Source: an uncultured Ruminococcus sp. (GTDB lineage Bacteria; Bacillota; Clostridia; Oscillospirales; Ruminococcaceae). From it: a DNA stretch of 64,000 bases. A model generated the notes under the pieces. The model did no database searches and was not told the origin of the DNA. It saw nothing but the letters and a program-made list of their open reading frames with translations. Location of the stretch: contig CAMKMD010000005.1 in the NCBI GenBank assembly GCA_946413815.1, positions 1 through 64,000 of the forward strand, in the 5' to 3' direction. The position numbers and the translations under genes were made by a program. Numbering within the stretch: the first letter of the stretch is position 1; the number at the start of each line of letters is the position of its first letter. Below are positions 35,398-46,509 of this stretch, one piece after another.

Positions 35398-36403
35398 CTT
35401 CATTCCTGCTCTTTTTCATTACTGCCTTTATTATGAGGAGTGCGATAATGAGAAGCAGCACTATACCGCATCCCACGCCGAGTCGTATAAGATCATAGGC
35501 GGCTTCTGTCAGATGTTCCTCACCCAGTTCTGTCTTTGTATAAGAGAATCCGGTAGCACGGAGAGAGGCGTCAACCACTTCTGCTATAGCCTTATGTCCG
35601 TTCGGGTTCGGGTGGATATCAAATTTTGCGATATTTGTCAGTTCACCGTTATGTCCACGGAAACGCTCTGCCACCTCGGCAACATGATAGCCGCTCCCGG
35701 GATCCTGTGAATGCCTGTAGATAAGGTTATTGAAGGCATCGAGCTTCTCCCAGGAGAAATCAGTCGCTATCTGGATATCGCTGTAGTATTCCAGCGGATT
35801 GTAGAGAGTCTGCACGTATAGCTCTGCATCGGTGCGTGCGTTGAGTTCTGCCGATATCTCCTTGAGATTAGTCTCAAAACCGGACAGAGCTGTGTCGATA
35901 CGTCCGCCCATACCATATATGGCGGCGGCTGCACTGAACAGATTTAAATTGTTGATATCAAATTCGCCCGTCTCCGATACACCGCAGCTTGAAAGAACAT
36001 CAAGCATGATATCCAGCATATCATTTCCGCCGATGGATATTATCACCGCGTCAGAGCTCCGGAGGTCACGGTCCAGATCACCGCTTTTTATCTGCTCAAG
36101 GAGCTGTGCTGAAGTCAGGCCGGATACAGCGCGGTTTACCATGGTATGGCCGCATTCATCCGCAAGCTCTGCCTTGTACTCCTCTGCAAGTATATTCGGA
36201 TAGGAAGCACAGTTGTAGACATCTGAGGACGTATAGCCTTCAAGTCCGTAGCCTGCCGCTATCGAATCACCGAGAAACAGCATCTTTGGCGGTACTTCCG
36301 TATTTACTGTCACCTCATACTCGTCACGCTCCTTCAGCGTGCACCCGGTAAGGCCTGCCATAAGTACGGCAGATAATATACATAATAGGATCTTCCTTTT
36401 CAT
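35387..36403 (-). CDS. SGNH/GDSL-type lipoprotein hydrolase with C-terminal TM
   Basis: This 338-residue protein starts at the ATG at 36403 (GAAGGAG is 8-9 bases upstream; the earlier GTG is too close). It has lipobox LTGC at about 17-20, block I FLGDSIAAGYG, block III IGGNDM and block V DIHPNPNGH, so the Ser-Asp-His set is complete. A C-terminal membrane segment (about 308-330) with basic tail gives it two membrane anchors, which is unusual. It should be an esterase or lipase acting on the outer face, for example deacetylating polysaccharide. Confidence 0.88.
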   Translation of the reverse strand: MKRKILLCILSAVLMAGLTGCTLKERDEYEVTVNTEVPPKMLFLGDSIAAGYGLEGYTSSDVYNCASYPNILAEEYKAELADECGHTMVNRAVSGLTSAQLLEQIKSGDLDRDLRSSDAVIISIGGNDMLDIMLDVLSSCGVSETGEFDINNLNLFSAAAAIYGMGGRIDTALSGFETNLKEISAELNARTDAELYVQTLYNPLEYYSDIQIATDFSWEKLDAFNNLIYRHSQDPGSGYHVAEVAERFRGHNGELTNIAKFDIHPNPNGHKAIAEVVDASLRATGFSYTKTELGEEHLTEAAYDLIRLGVGCGIVLLLIIALLIIKAVMKKSRNEVDK

Positions 36404-36540
36404 TCCGGTCACTCCTTCATCTGAGGATACGGCTCACAAAAGCCTTTATAAAGTATTATAACATATTTCTTCCCGTTTGTCTATATTCCGACCACATCTG
36501 CGTCGATCACTTTCTATATGGTACCTCTGACAGACAGGTA

Positions 36541-36695
36541 TTGAGGGCTCTGCCCTCAAACTCCCGCCTAAGGGACAAGTCCCTTAGGAATCCCACTGCA
36601 AAATCCCTCCTGCCCATTCATGGGCAGGAGGGATTTTGAAACGAGAGTCCAGAGAGGCTATGCCTCTTTGGCAGGGGTGTGGGGGCAGCGCCCCC
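36541..36695. repeat. Palindromic repeat cluster
   Basis: Five palindromes stand in a row: TTGAGGGCTCTGCCCTCAA (36541-36559), a 22-base one around AAGGGAC/GTCCCTT (36567-36588), a 17-base perfect stem from AAAATCCCTCC to GGAGGGATTTT (36600-36637), AGAGGCTATGCCTCT (36653-36667) and GGGGGCAGCGCCCCC (36681-36695). It encodes no protein. It lies between divergent genes, so termination is not its task. It is similar in style to 8801-9072 but different in sequence. Confidence 0.7.
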
Positions 36696-36768
36696 GCTGC
36701 CTGTCCGCCGGAGTCACCGCACAGGAGTCAACGCCGCAGATGTGGTAGGACTTTTTTTCAAAAAAGCC

Positions 36769-36797
36769 TTGACAAACGGGTTGAAAGGTGGTAGAAT
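36769..36797 (+). promoter_or_regulatory. Promoter of the asnS operon
   Basis: TTGACA (36769-36774) and TAGAAT (36792-36797), 17-base spacer. Confidence 0.75.
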
Positions 36798-36804
36798 ATA
36801 CCCA

Positions 36805-37086
36805 TAAAATGCAATGACGAAGAGAAGTAGCTCAGGAATCCGCTCACAGAGAGTACGGAAATGGTGGGATCCGTACAGAAGGGCCTGTGTGAATAACACT
36901 TCAGAGCAGCAGGCTGAAAGCTCTTGCAGGGTAAGTAGGTGCGCCGTGATCTGCACGTTACAGCGGACAAAAGTGACTGCTTTTTGTGTGGCGTAAGCCT
37001 CCGCATCAAGGCGGTAATTCAGGTGGTACCACGGAAGTATAAGTAATTATGCTCTCGTCCTGTTTTTCAGGGACGGGAGCTTTTTT
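36805..37086 (+). promoter_or_regulatory. T-box riboswitch (asparagine)
   Basis: The leader between the promoter and asnS carries the T-box sequence AGGTGGTACCACGG (37021-37034), which pairs with the tRNA acceptor end. It is followed by a terminator, GCTCTCGTCCTG pairing with CAGGGACGGGAGC, and TTTTTT (37051-37086). A likely specifier codon is AAC at 36895-36897 in GAATAACAC, fitting asparagine. Uncharged tRNA-Asn should favour the antiterminator and switch on asnS and asnA. Confidence 0.9.
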
Positions 37087-37120
37087 CGTCCTGAACACTT
37101 ACCAGAAAGGAAATGATATC

Positions 37121-38494
37121 ATGAAGCACACAGACATCAAAGACATCATCACTGACGCCGCCTCCTACATCGGCAAGGAGACTACAGTATGCGGCTGGGT
37201 ACGCACATCGAGAAATTCCAAGAGCGTTGCCTTCGTTGAGGTAAACGACGGAACCTCCCTTAAGAACATCCAGGTAGTTGTTGAGAAGGGCGAGGGCGAC
37301 TATAAGGAGCCCCGTGTAGGTATGTCCGTAAAGGTAGTCGGTACCGCTGTTGAGGGAAGAAACGGCACAGTTGAGCTGAACACAACTCCCGCAGGCATTG
37401 AGATACTCGGCGACTGCCCCACAGACTATCCCCTCCAGAAGAAGGGCCATACCCTTGAATTCCTCCGCTCCATGCCCCACCTCAGAGGCAGGACGAACAC
37501 CTTCAACGCTGTATTCAGAGTACGTTCAGTGCTCGCTCAGGCTATTCACGCCTACTTCCAGAGCCACAACTACGTATATGTAAACACTCCCCTTATCACG
37601 GGCAGCGACTGCGAGGGTGCAGGTGAGATGTTCCAGGTAACAACTATCGGATACAATACAGAATACAAATCCGAGGAGGAGTACTACGCAAATGACTTCT
37701 TCGGCAAGAAGGCAGGACTTTCAGTTTCCGGACAGCTTGAAGGAGAGATGGGCGCTACCGCCTTCGGAAAGATATACACCTTCGGTCCTTCATTCCGTGC
37801 CGAAAACTCCAACACTCCCAAGCACCTTGCTGAATTCTGGCACATAGAGCCCGAGGTGGCATTCATGGAGCTTGACGACGTCATCGAGCTCGCTGAGGAT
37901 ATGCTGAAGTACGTTATCGGCGACCTTCTGAAGAAGTGCCCCGATGAGATAGATTTCTTCGATGCTCATTTTGAGAAGGGCCTCAAGGCTCGTCTTGAGG
38001 AGCTCATCTCCCATGACTTTGCAAGAGTCACCTATACAGAGGCTATAAAGCTCCTCCAGGAATCCGGCGAGGACTTCGTATACCCGGTAGAGTGGGGCTG
38101 CGACCTCCAGACAGAGCATGAGAGATACATCTCCGAAAAGGTATTCAAGAAGGCTGTATTCGTTACAGACTACCCCAAGGAGATAAAGTCCTTCTACATG
38201 AAGCAGAACCCCGACGGAAAGACAGTTGCAGCTGTTGACCTCCTCGTTCCCGGCGTAGGTGAGATCATCGGCGGCAGCGAGCGTGAGGCTGATCTTGGCA
38301 AGCTCCTTCATGCTATGGAGGAGAGAGGCATGAACCTCGATCTCTACAGCGACTACCTCGATCTCCGCAAGTACGGCAGCGTACCTCATGGCGGATTCGG
38401 TCTCGGCTTCGAGAGACTTATCATGTATACAACAGGTATGGCTAATATCCGTGACGTAATACTCTTCCCGAGAACAGTCGGCTCTATCAGATAA
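37121..38494 (+). CDS. asnS: Asparaginyl-tRNA synthetase
   Basis: This 457-residue class IIb enzyme starts at the ATG at 37121 behind AAAGGAAA; an upstream frame lies in the T-box terminator. The N-terminal OB-fold (about 1-105, TVCGWVRTSRNSKSVAFVEV) binds the anticodon. The catalytic domain shows motif 2 (FGPSFRAENSNTPKHLAEFWHIEPE) and motif 3 (GFGLGFERLIMYTTG). SRNSK and the Glu-rich pocket favour AsnRS over AspRS. It charges tRNA-Asn and is controlled by the T-box. The next gene starts 1 base after its stop. Confidence 0.95.
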   Translation: MKHTDIKDIITDAASYIGKETTVCGWVRTSRNSKSVAFVEVNDGTSLKNIQVVVEKGEGDYKEPRVGMSVKVVGTAVEGRNGTVELNTTPAGIEILGDCPTDYPLQKKGHTLEFLRSMPHLRGRTNTFNAVFRVRSVLAQAIHAYFQSHNYVYVNTPLITGSDCEGAGEMFQVTTIGYNTEYKSEEEYYANDFFGKKAGLSVSGQLEGEMGATAFGKIYTFGPSFRAENSNTPKHLAEFWHIEPEVAFMELDDVIELAEDMLKYVIGDLLKKCPDEIDFFDAHFEKGLKARLEELISHDFARVTYTEAIKLLQESGEDFVYPVEWGCDLQTEHERYISEKVFKKAVFVTDYPKEIKSFYMKQNPDGKTVAAVDLLVPGVGEIIGGSEREADLGKLLHAMEERGMNLDLYSDYLDLRKYGSVPHGGFGLGFERLIMYTTGMANIRDVILFPRTVGSIR

Positions 38495-38495
38495 T

Positions 38496-39077
38496 ATGCC
38501 AGTTGCAGCAGGGCTTTTTATCATCTTTGTTCTGCCGTTCGTTTGCCTCAGGCTTTATCATGTACATCAGGATAAAAAATACCGCAGAAAAGTCTCCCTC
38601 GACGTAAGGAAACGGCTTATCACTGCTGAAAATTACTCAGTCCTTGATAAGAACACGCTTCTGCTGATGAAGCATGATATTTTCATCCGGCACATAAGGT
38701 CGCTGCTCATCTGCCTGCCTTTCATGGTTATCTGCCTTTTGGCTGCCGCATTCAGGCACTGCGAGTATACGGTGTATCTGTGCATAGTACTTGCTTTTGC
38801 AGTGATAGCTGTTCTTATTGCATTAAAGTACCTGACAGAGATCCTCCGGCTTTCATCTGCAAGGGAGTTCGTCAAGATTAAGGGCTTCATTTTCAGAGAG
38901 GTCGTAGGCCATGAGTATTCAGTCCTGTACTACGATATGGTAAAGCTTGATTACCGTGTGTTCCGGCAGGACATCTATCTTCATCAGGCAGCCTCCGTCA
39001 GACTTGGCGAGTTTGTTAATCTTATAGGTATACGCACTGACAGAAAAGTAAAAATAATCAGGATACTGTCATTCTGA
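38496..39077 (+). CDS. Membrane protein of unknown function in the asparagine operon
   Basis: This 193-residue protein begins 1 base after asnS, so translation is probably coupled. It has three membrane segments (about 3-20, 66-88 and 92-113) and a C-terminal soluble domain that is basic and beta-rich. No domain is recognised and there is no known link to asparagine. It could be a recent insertion into the operon, as asnS and asnA are otherwise sensible partners. Confidence 0.6.
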   Translation: MPVAAGLFIIFVLPFVCLRLYHVHQDKKYRRKVSLDVRKRLITAENYSVLDKNTLLLMKHDIFIRHIRSLLICLPFMVICLLAAAFRHCEYTVYLCIVLAFAVIAVLIALKYLTEILRLSSAREFVKIKGFIFREVVGHEYSVLYYDMVKLDYRVFRQDIYLHQAASVRLGEFVNLIGIRTDRKVKIIRILSF

Positions 39078-39155
39078 CAAATATATGCTCAGGAAGCATC
39101 AATGGCGCTGCTTTCTGTTCTAATTATCAATTCTATCGAAAGGAAAGTGACCAAT

Positions 39156-40166
39156 ATGTCAAGATCACTGTATATCCCCGAGGGCTACAAATCAGCTCTC
39201 ACACTCAGAGAAACTCAGCACGCAATCAAGTACATCAAGGACATCTTCCAGCAGGCACTGTCCTTCGCTCTCACCCTTGACCGTGTATCGGCTCCGCTGA
39301 TAGTACGCAAGGGAAGCGGTATCAACGACGATCTTAACGGCGTTGAGCGCAAAGTTGATTTCACCATAAAGGAGATCGACGGCGAGGGCGAGGTAGTACA
39401 GTCACTGGCAAAGTGGAAGAGAATGGCTCTCTACCGCTACGGCTACAATGCAGGTGAGGGCATCTATACCGATATGAACGCTATCCGCCGTGATGATGAT
39501 ACCGACAATATCCACTCCATCTTCGTGGATCAGTGGGACTGGGAGAAGGTCATCACAAAGGAGCAGAGGAACATACAGTTCCTCAAGGACACAGTAAGAG
39601 CAGTAGTCAAGGCTATCGCTTTCACCAAGAGAAAGGTAAGCCTCCGTTATCCACAGCTTGCAGGAGATATCTGCGACGAGCCCTACTTCATAACAACTCA
39701 GGAGCTTGAGGATATGTATCCCGACAAGACAGGCCATGAGCGTGAGAGACTTATCACAAAGGAGCACAAGACCGTATTCCTTATGGGTATCGGCGGAAAG
39801 CTCTCCAGCGGCGAGAAGCATGACGGAAGAGCTCCCGACTATGATGACTGGTCACTCAACGGAGATATTCTCTTCTGGAACGAGGTGCTTGATGATTCAC
39901 TGGAGATATCCTCAATGGGTATCCGAGTAGATGCTGATTCACTGAAGACACAGCTTGCCGAGTGCGGCGCTGAGGACAGGATGAAGTACGATTATCACAG
40001 GATGATCGCTGACGGCACTCTCCCGCTGACTATCGGCGGCGGCATCGGTCAGTCAAGACTCTGTATGTTCCTGCTGAACAAGGCTCATATCGGCGAGGTA
40101 CAGTCCTCTATATGGCCGGATGAGATGATTGAGAAGTGCGCTGAGAACGGCATTACTCTTCTCTGA
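39156..40166 (+). CDS. asnA: Aspartate-ammonia ligase
   Basis: This 336-residue enzyme makes asparagine from aspartate, ammonia and ATP (AMP-forming). It starts at the ATG at 39156, with AAAGGAAAG upstream. The sequence LTLRETQHAIKYIKDIFQQAL at the start and GGGIGQSRLCMFLLNKAHIG at the end are characteristic, as is VDQWDWEKVI in the middle. The fold is related to class II aminoacyl-tRNA synthetases. It lies in the asnS operon and shares its T-box, so low asparagine charging raises both synthesis and charging. Confidence 0.95.
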   Translation: MSRSLYIPEGYKSALTLRETQHAIKYIKDIFQQALSFALTLDRVSAPLIVRKGSGINDDLNGVERKVDFTIKEIDGEGEVVQSLAKWKRMALYRYGYNAGEGIYTDMNAIRRDDDTDNIHSIFVDQWDWEKVITKEQRNIQFLKDTVRAVVKAIAFTKRKVSLRYPQLAGDICDEPYFITTQELEDMYPDKTGHERERLITKEHKTVFLMGIGGKLSSGEKHDGRAPDYDDWSLNGDILFWNEVLDDSLEISSMGIRVDADSLKTQLAECGAEDRMKYDYHRMIADGTLPLTIGGGIGQSRLCMFLLNKAHIGEVQSSIWPDEMIEKCAENGITLL

Positions 40167-40184
40167 TATATGTGATATGATAAA

Positions 40185-40210
40185 ACGCCTCCGGGTTCTT
40201 CCGGGGGCGT
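40185..40210 (+). terminator. Hairpin after asnA
   Basis: Stem ACGCCTCCGG/CCGGGGGCGT with a 6-base loop. No T-run follows, so termination is uncertain. Confidence 0.45.
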
Positions 40211-40215
40211 CACTC

Positions 40216-40291
40216 TGTCAAAATATTACATCAACTTAGGAGCCGTCCTCTCTTGCAGGGCGGCCACTGAATTGATATAGGTTTTTTGACA
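40216..40291. repeat. Second copy of the TGTCAAAA/TTTTTTGACA palindromic element
   Basis: It begins TGTCAAAA and ends TTTTTTGACA, with a core stem around CCGTCCTCTCTTGCAGGGCGG. The last 22 bases are the exact reverse complement of 8801-8822, and the core CCTCTCTTGCAGGGCG is shared with 8834-8848. Confidence 0.7.
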
Positions 40292-40363
40292 AGCTGGCTG
40301 CCCCTGAGTGTTTATAGTACTCAGGGGCAGTATTTATATATTGATATCAGTCTTCAGCGCAGG

Positions 40364-42376
<2,013 letters not shown>

Positions 42377-42502
42377 TCACGCAGTATTATATACTCTATT
42401 CTATCACAAACCGGCAGCAATATCAAGAAGCATTTAAAACTTATAAAAAAAGGTACAGTTGCCGCAGGATGTGAATGTATTCAATTATTAAGCTGCAAGC
42501 CC

Positions 42503-42531
42503 TTGCATTATCTTCTGTAATATGTTATAAT
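42503..42531 (+). promoter_or_regulatory. Promoter of the TraX-like gene
   Basis: TTGCAT (42503-42508) and TATAAT (42526-42531), 17-base spacer. Confidence 0.65.
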
Positions 42532-42574
42532 ATTACAAGTTACAGTTTTAATCGGACTACTGACGGAGGAACAT

Positions 42575-43348
42575 ATGGACAGACATAAGCTGAAGATATT
42601 TGACCGCGATATGATGAAGTATATCGCCCTTGGACTGATGTTCGTCGGACATCTTATCTCCTGGCTCAATATGCTCAGATTTGCTGATGAACCCATGGCT
42701 TTTCTCAGGCTGCCTGCATGGAAGCTGGTGCTGGAGGAAGTAGCGGTATTCTGCCCGCCGGTCATGTTCTTCTTTATCGCAGACGGTTACAGATACACCC
42801 GCGACCGGAAGAAATACGCCCTCAGGCTGCTGCTCTTCGCCGTCATAACTCAGCCCTTCGAGTGGCTGCTGTTCAATAAGATAAACGGCTGGCGCTCCTT
42901 CAATGTCATCTTCACGCTGCTGCTCGGCCTTCTGGCGATAATGGCATGGGAAAGCAGGCTGAAGCTATGGCAGAGAGCCGGACTTGCATTGCTCTGCGAT
43001 GCTGCCACGGTGCTGCTGAAATCGGAATGGATGGTATTCGGCGTATTATTCATACTGACGCTCCATATTTTCCGGGAAAGGCCGAAGACACGCTTTATAT
43101 TGTATATGATACTTGTGCTTGCCTCGAATATTGTTGAAACCGTTTCGATTGCACGCGCTTTTCCTGCACACACTGTTTTTCTTCGCGCAGTTACAGGCAT
43201 TGCCGCAATGGTGGCAGCCTACCTCTGCATGACCGTTTTCTACAGCGGTAAAAAAGGAAAGCATCCGGTATTCACAAAATGGTTCTTCTACGCCTTCTAT
43301 CCCCTGCACTATCTTGTGATATGGGTGATATTCAGGCTGACAGCTTAA
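42575..43348 (+). CDS. TraX-family membrane protein
   Basis: This 257-residue protein has about eight membrane segments. The start MKYIALGLMFVGHLISW and the segments RLLLFAVITQPFEWLLF and FYAFYPLHYLVIWVIF are typical of the TraX family (named from the F plasmid pilin acetylase, though most chromosomal members are unstudied). An acyltransfer role is possible. There is no conjugation gene nearby. GGAGGAAC precedes the ATG. metG follows after 53 bases and may be cotranscribed. Confidence 0.88.
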   Translation: MDRHKLKIFDRDMMKYIALGLMFVGHLISWLNMLRFADEPMAFLRLPAWKLVLEEVAVFCPPVMFFFIADGYRYTRDRKKYALRLLLFAVITQPFEWLLFNKINGWRSFNVIFTLLLGLLAIMAWESRLKLWQRAGLALLCDAATVLLKSEWMVFGVLFILTLHIFRERPKTRFILYMILVLASNIVETVSIARAFPAHTVFLRAVTGIAAMVAAYLCMTVFYSGKKGKHPVFTKWFFYAFYPLHYLVIWVIFRLTA

Positions 43349-43401
43349 TAAACAACGCTCCTTACGGAGCTGTAATATAACATACTGAAAGGACAGTTGA
43401 T

Positions 43402-45420
43402 ATGTCAAAAGAAAAGAATAACAACAAGCCCTTCGAGATACCCCGTCCGGTATTCCCGAAGCGTGCAGTTATAACAGGCGGTATGCCCTATGGAAACAAG
43501 GAGCTCCACTTCGGTCATGTGGGCGGTATGTTCGTCTTTGCAGACACCTTCGCCCGCTTCATGCGTGACAGGATAGGCAAGGAGAACGTTATCTTCGTGG
43601 GCGGAACGGACTGCTACGGCTCCCCTATTGCTGAGAGCTGGAGAGTAAAATGCAAGAACGGCGAGTTCAGCGGCTCTCTTACAGATTTCGTTCAGCGCAA
43701 TCACGACAAACAGGAGGAGACTCTCAAGGCTTACGGCATCTCACCGAATCTCTTCGCCGCCTCCGGTCTCGGACGCTCAAAGGAGATACACGCTGAGGTG
43801 ACAGACTGGTTCATCAGCTCGCTCTACAAGAAGGGACAGCTCAACAAGATAACCACAATGCAGTTCTTCGATGAGAAGGCAGGCTGCTTCCTCAACGGCA
43901 GACAGGTAATCGGAAAATGTCCTGTAGAGGGCTGTAACTCCGAGAAGGGCTATGCAGACGAATGCGACCTCGGTCATCAGTATATGCCGGAGAACCTCGT
44001 TGACCCCGTGAGCACGCTCACAGGTGAGAAGCCCTCCATGAAGCCTGTTACTAACTGGTACTTCAAGCTCCGTGACTACGAGGAGCTGATGAAGGAATGG
44101 ATAGAGGATATCAAGAAGCGCAAGGATATTCGTCCAGTTGTGTGGAAGACTATAGATGAGTTCCTCAAGCCGCCGGTAATATACGTAAAGCGTGACTTTG
44201 AGGAGAAGTACTTCTCCATAAAGGACTCCATGCCGGAGCACAACTACCTAGAGGAGCCGAAGAAACCCTCGTTCACTATCGAATTCAAGACTCTTTCCGA
44301 CTGTGATGATGCCTGCCGTATACTCACCAACAACGGCATCCGCTTCCGTACAGGAAAGACTCTCGTTCCCTTCCGTCTTACCGGTAATATCGAGTGGGGC
44401 GTACCTGCGCCCGTTATGGAAGGCCTTGACGGTCTGACTGTATGGGTATGGCCGGAATCTCTCTGGGCACCTATCTCCTTCACACAGACCTACCTCGAAG
44501 CAGAGGGCAGGAGCCGCGAGGAGTGGAAGGACTACTGGTGCAGCAAGGAATCAGGTGTATATCAGTTCATCGGACAGGACAATATCTACTTCTACGGCAT
44601 CGCAGAGCCGGCTATGTGGATGGCACAGCAGGAATCAGAGAAAAAGACAGCCTTTCCGGAGGAGGGCGAGCTCCAGATGCCTGTCATCATTGCCAACCAC
44701 CATATCCTCTTCCTTGACAAGAAGGCTTCAAGCTCCGGCGCAGTAAAGCCGCCTATGGCTGATGACCTGCTCAGCTACTACACTCCCGAGCAGCTCCGTA
44801 TGCACTGGCTCGGCCTCGGTCTCGGACAGCGCTCCGTAAGCTTCATGCCGAAGCCCCTCAATCCGGAGGCTAAGCCCGATGAGGCAGATCCCGTTGTAAA
44901 GGACGGACTTCTCCTCTCAAATGTATACAACCGTATGATAAGGACCGCTTTCTATACCATCCAGAAGTATTCTGACGGCGATCTCCCGAAGGCCGCACCC
45001 GAGGAGAAGTTCGTGGAGGAGGCAAAGAAGGCTGTTCTCGAGTACGAGAGACATATGTCAAAGTTCGCTTTCCATCAGTGCACCTACGTACTTGATACCT
45101 ATATAAGAAACGGAAGCAAGTACATGGCTAAGGCTCTGAAGGATCAGGATCAGCCGCAGGATCAGCTGGATCAGGCTCTTGCAAACCTGTTCTACATAAT
45201 CCGTATCGCTGGCATCCTTCTCCATCCTATGGCTCCCTTCGGCACAGAGAAGCTCCGTGAGTATCTCAACGTCGACGAGAGGATATGGTCATGGGATACT
45301 ATCCTTGAGCCTGTCAGCTATTTTGCAGGCGAAGGCCACAAGCTGAAATTCCTGCCGCCCAGGACTGACTTCTTCACAAGACATGAGAGCCAGTTCGCTC
45401 AGGGCGAGGACGAGGACTAA
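43402..45420 (+). CDS. metG: Divergent methionyl-tRNA synthetase-like protein
   Basis: This 672-residue class I synthetase has the first signature as HFGH (in GGMPYGNKELHFGHVGG), a zinc knuckle in the MetRS place (KCPVEGCNSEKGYADECDLGH) followed by LVDPVSTLTGEKP, and a helical C-terminal anticodon-binding domain. The second signature, normally KMSKS, is replaced by KKASSS (in FLDKKASSSG). The usual W-x-DA region is WVWPESLWAPISFTQ. The match to MetRS is clear but remote. It lacks the C-terminal tRNA-binding EMAP domain. Whether this is the only MetRS of the cell cannot be seen. Confidence 0.82.
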   Translation: MSKEKNNNKPFEIPRPVFPKRAVITGGMPYGNKELHFGHVGGMFVFADTFARFMRDRIGKENVIFVGGTDCYGSPIAESWRVKCKNGEFSGSLTDFVQRNHDKQEETLKAYGISPNLFAASGLGRSKEIHAEVTDWFISSLYKKGQLNKITTMQFFDEKAGCFLNGRQVIGKCPVEGCNSEKGYADECDLGHQYMPENLVDPVSTLTGEKPSMKPVTNWYFKLRDYEELMKEWIEDIKKRKDIRPVVWKTIDEFLKPPVIYVKRDFEEKYFSIKDSMPEHNYLEEPKKPSFTIEFKTLSDCDDACRILTNNGIRFRTGKTLVPFRLTGNIEWGVPAPVMEGLDGLTVWVWPESLWAPISFTQTYLEAEGRSREEWKDYWCSKESGVYQFIGQDNIYFYGIAEPAMWMAQQESEKKTAFPEEGELQMPVIIANHHILFLDKKASSSGAVKPPMADDLLSYYTPEQLRMHWLGLGLGQRSVSFMPKPLNPEAKPDEADPVVKDGLLLSNVYNRMIRTAFYTIQKYSDGDLPKAAPEEKFVEEAKKAVLEYERHMSKFAFHQCTYVLDTYIRNGSKYMAKALKDQDQPQDQLDQALANLFYIIRIAGILLHPMAPFGTEKLREYLNVDERIWSWDTILEPVSYFAGEGHKLKFLPPRTDFFTRHESQFAQGEDED

Positions 45421-45501
45421 GGTATAACGCCGGACAAGCTCCGGCTGTATATTACATAACAAGAGAGACATAATAAATCTATAAAACGGAGGTATTAAAC
45501 T

Positions 45502-46152
45502 ATGAAATTCAGATGCAAGATCTGCGGCTACGAGGTCGAGGCTGATACAGCTCCCGCTCAGTGCCCCAAGTGCAAGAAGGAAGGCGTATTTGAGCCTGTT
45601 GAGGAGACAGTTCCCGCAAACAAGTATGCCGGCACAAAGACAGAGAAGAACTTACAGGAGGCCTTCGCAGGCGAGTCACAGGCACGCAACAAGTATACCT
45701 ACTTCGCTTCTGTTGCCAAGAAGAACGGCTATGAGCAGATAGCTGCCATCTTCCTCCAGACTGCAGAGAACGAGAAGGAGCACGCAAAGCTCTGGTTCAA
45801 GGCTCTCGGCGGTATCGGCACAACAGAGGAGAACCTCCTTGCTGCAGCAGAGGGTGAGAACCACGAATGGACAGATATGTACGAGCGCTTCGCTAAGGAC
45901 GCTGAGGCAGAGGGCTTCACAGACCTGGCTGCTCAGTTCAGAGGCGTTGCTGCTATCGAGAAGGCTCATGAGGAGCGTTACCGCAAGCTTCTTGAGAATA
46001 TCAAGACCATGGAGGTATTCAAGAAGGCCGGCGTTACTATCTGGGAGTGCAGAAACTGCGGTCATATCGTAGTCGGCACTGAGGCTCCCGAGGTATGTCC
46101 TGTATGCCACCACCCGCAGAGCTACTTTGAAGTAAGAAGCGAGAACTATTGA
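45502..46152 (+). CDS. Rubrerythrin with rubredoxin modules at both ends
   Basis: This 216-residue protein has a rubredoxin-like site at the N-terminus (Cys5, Cys8, Cys21, Cys24), a ferritin-like four-helix domain with diiron ligands in the [23 protein letters not shown] and [10 protein letters not shown] segments (about 50-175), and a second rubredoxin site at the C-terminus (Cys183, Cys186, Cys199, Cys202). Classical rubrerythrin has only the C-terminal one, and reverse rubrerythrin only the N-terminal one. It should reduce hydrogen peroxide in the cytosol. AACGGAGG precedes the ATG. Confidence 0.92.
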   Translation: MKFRCKICGYEVEADTAPAQCPKCKKEGVFEPVEETVPANKYAGTKTEKNLQEAFAGESQARNKYTYFASVAKKNGYEQIAAIFLQTAENEKEHAKLWFKALGGIGTTEENLLAAAEGENHEWTDMYERFAKDAEAEGFTDLAAQFRGVAAIEKAHEERYRKLLENIKTMEVFKKAGVTIWECRNCGHIVVGTEAPEVCPVCHHPQSYFEVRSENY

Positions 46153-46180
46153 TCAGAGACCTTATTTGAACAGACAACTT

Positions 46181-46216
46181 TCCCGGAAGTGGTATTACTA
46201 CTTCCGGGATTTTTTT
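46181..46216 (+). terminator. Rho-independent terminator of the rubrerythrin gene
   Basis: A perfect 10-base stem TCCCGGAAGT/ACTTCCGGGA and seven T. Confidence 0.88.
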
Positions 46217-46430
46217 GTACAAAGGTACAGACAACTCACAGAAAAATCAGCGCAATATAATCCTAAAAACTATAATTTTCTTGTTATTTAGTTAAGTTGA
46301 TGCTATATGGTATCGTTTTGAAAATATAATTTTTATGCCCTAAATTGCACAATTACGCTTTGCTGATATCACAATAATATCATCGCAGACATATTTTTTC
46401 TATCGTCCGAGAAAAACAGCTGAAATTAAC
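46217..46430. other. AT-rich intergenic stretch upstream of the xylanase
   Basis: About 210 bases without a gene. It is much more AT-rich than its surroundings and has a dyad GATAT-CACAATA-ATATC (about 46366-46382). It may hold regulatory sites for the xylanase gene. Confidence 0.4.
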
Positions 46431-46459
46431 TTGACAAAAGTGGATTTTTTGTGTATAAT
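46431..46459 (+). promoter_or_regulatory. Consensus promoter of the xylanase/esterase gene
   Basis: TTGACA (46431-46436) and TATAAT (46454-46459), 17-base spacer, 51 bases before the ATG. Confidence 0.85.
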
Positions 46460-46509
46460 ATATTAAAGGAATAATTTTCTTTAAACATTAATTTAAGGAG
46501 CTGATCTAT

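Noticed and set aside
36541..36695. CRISPR array
   Set aside because: The palindromes differ from each other and there are no equal-length spacers or cas genes.
43402..45420. Assignment as another class I synthetase (Leu, Ile, Val)
   Set aside because: There is no large editing domain, and the zinc knuckle followed by LVDPVSTLTG fits MetRS.
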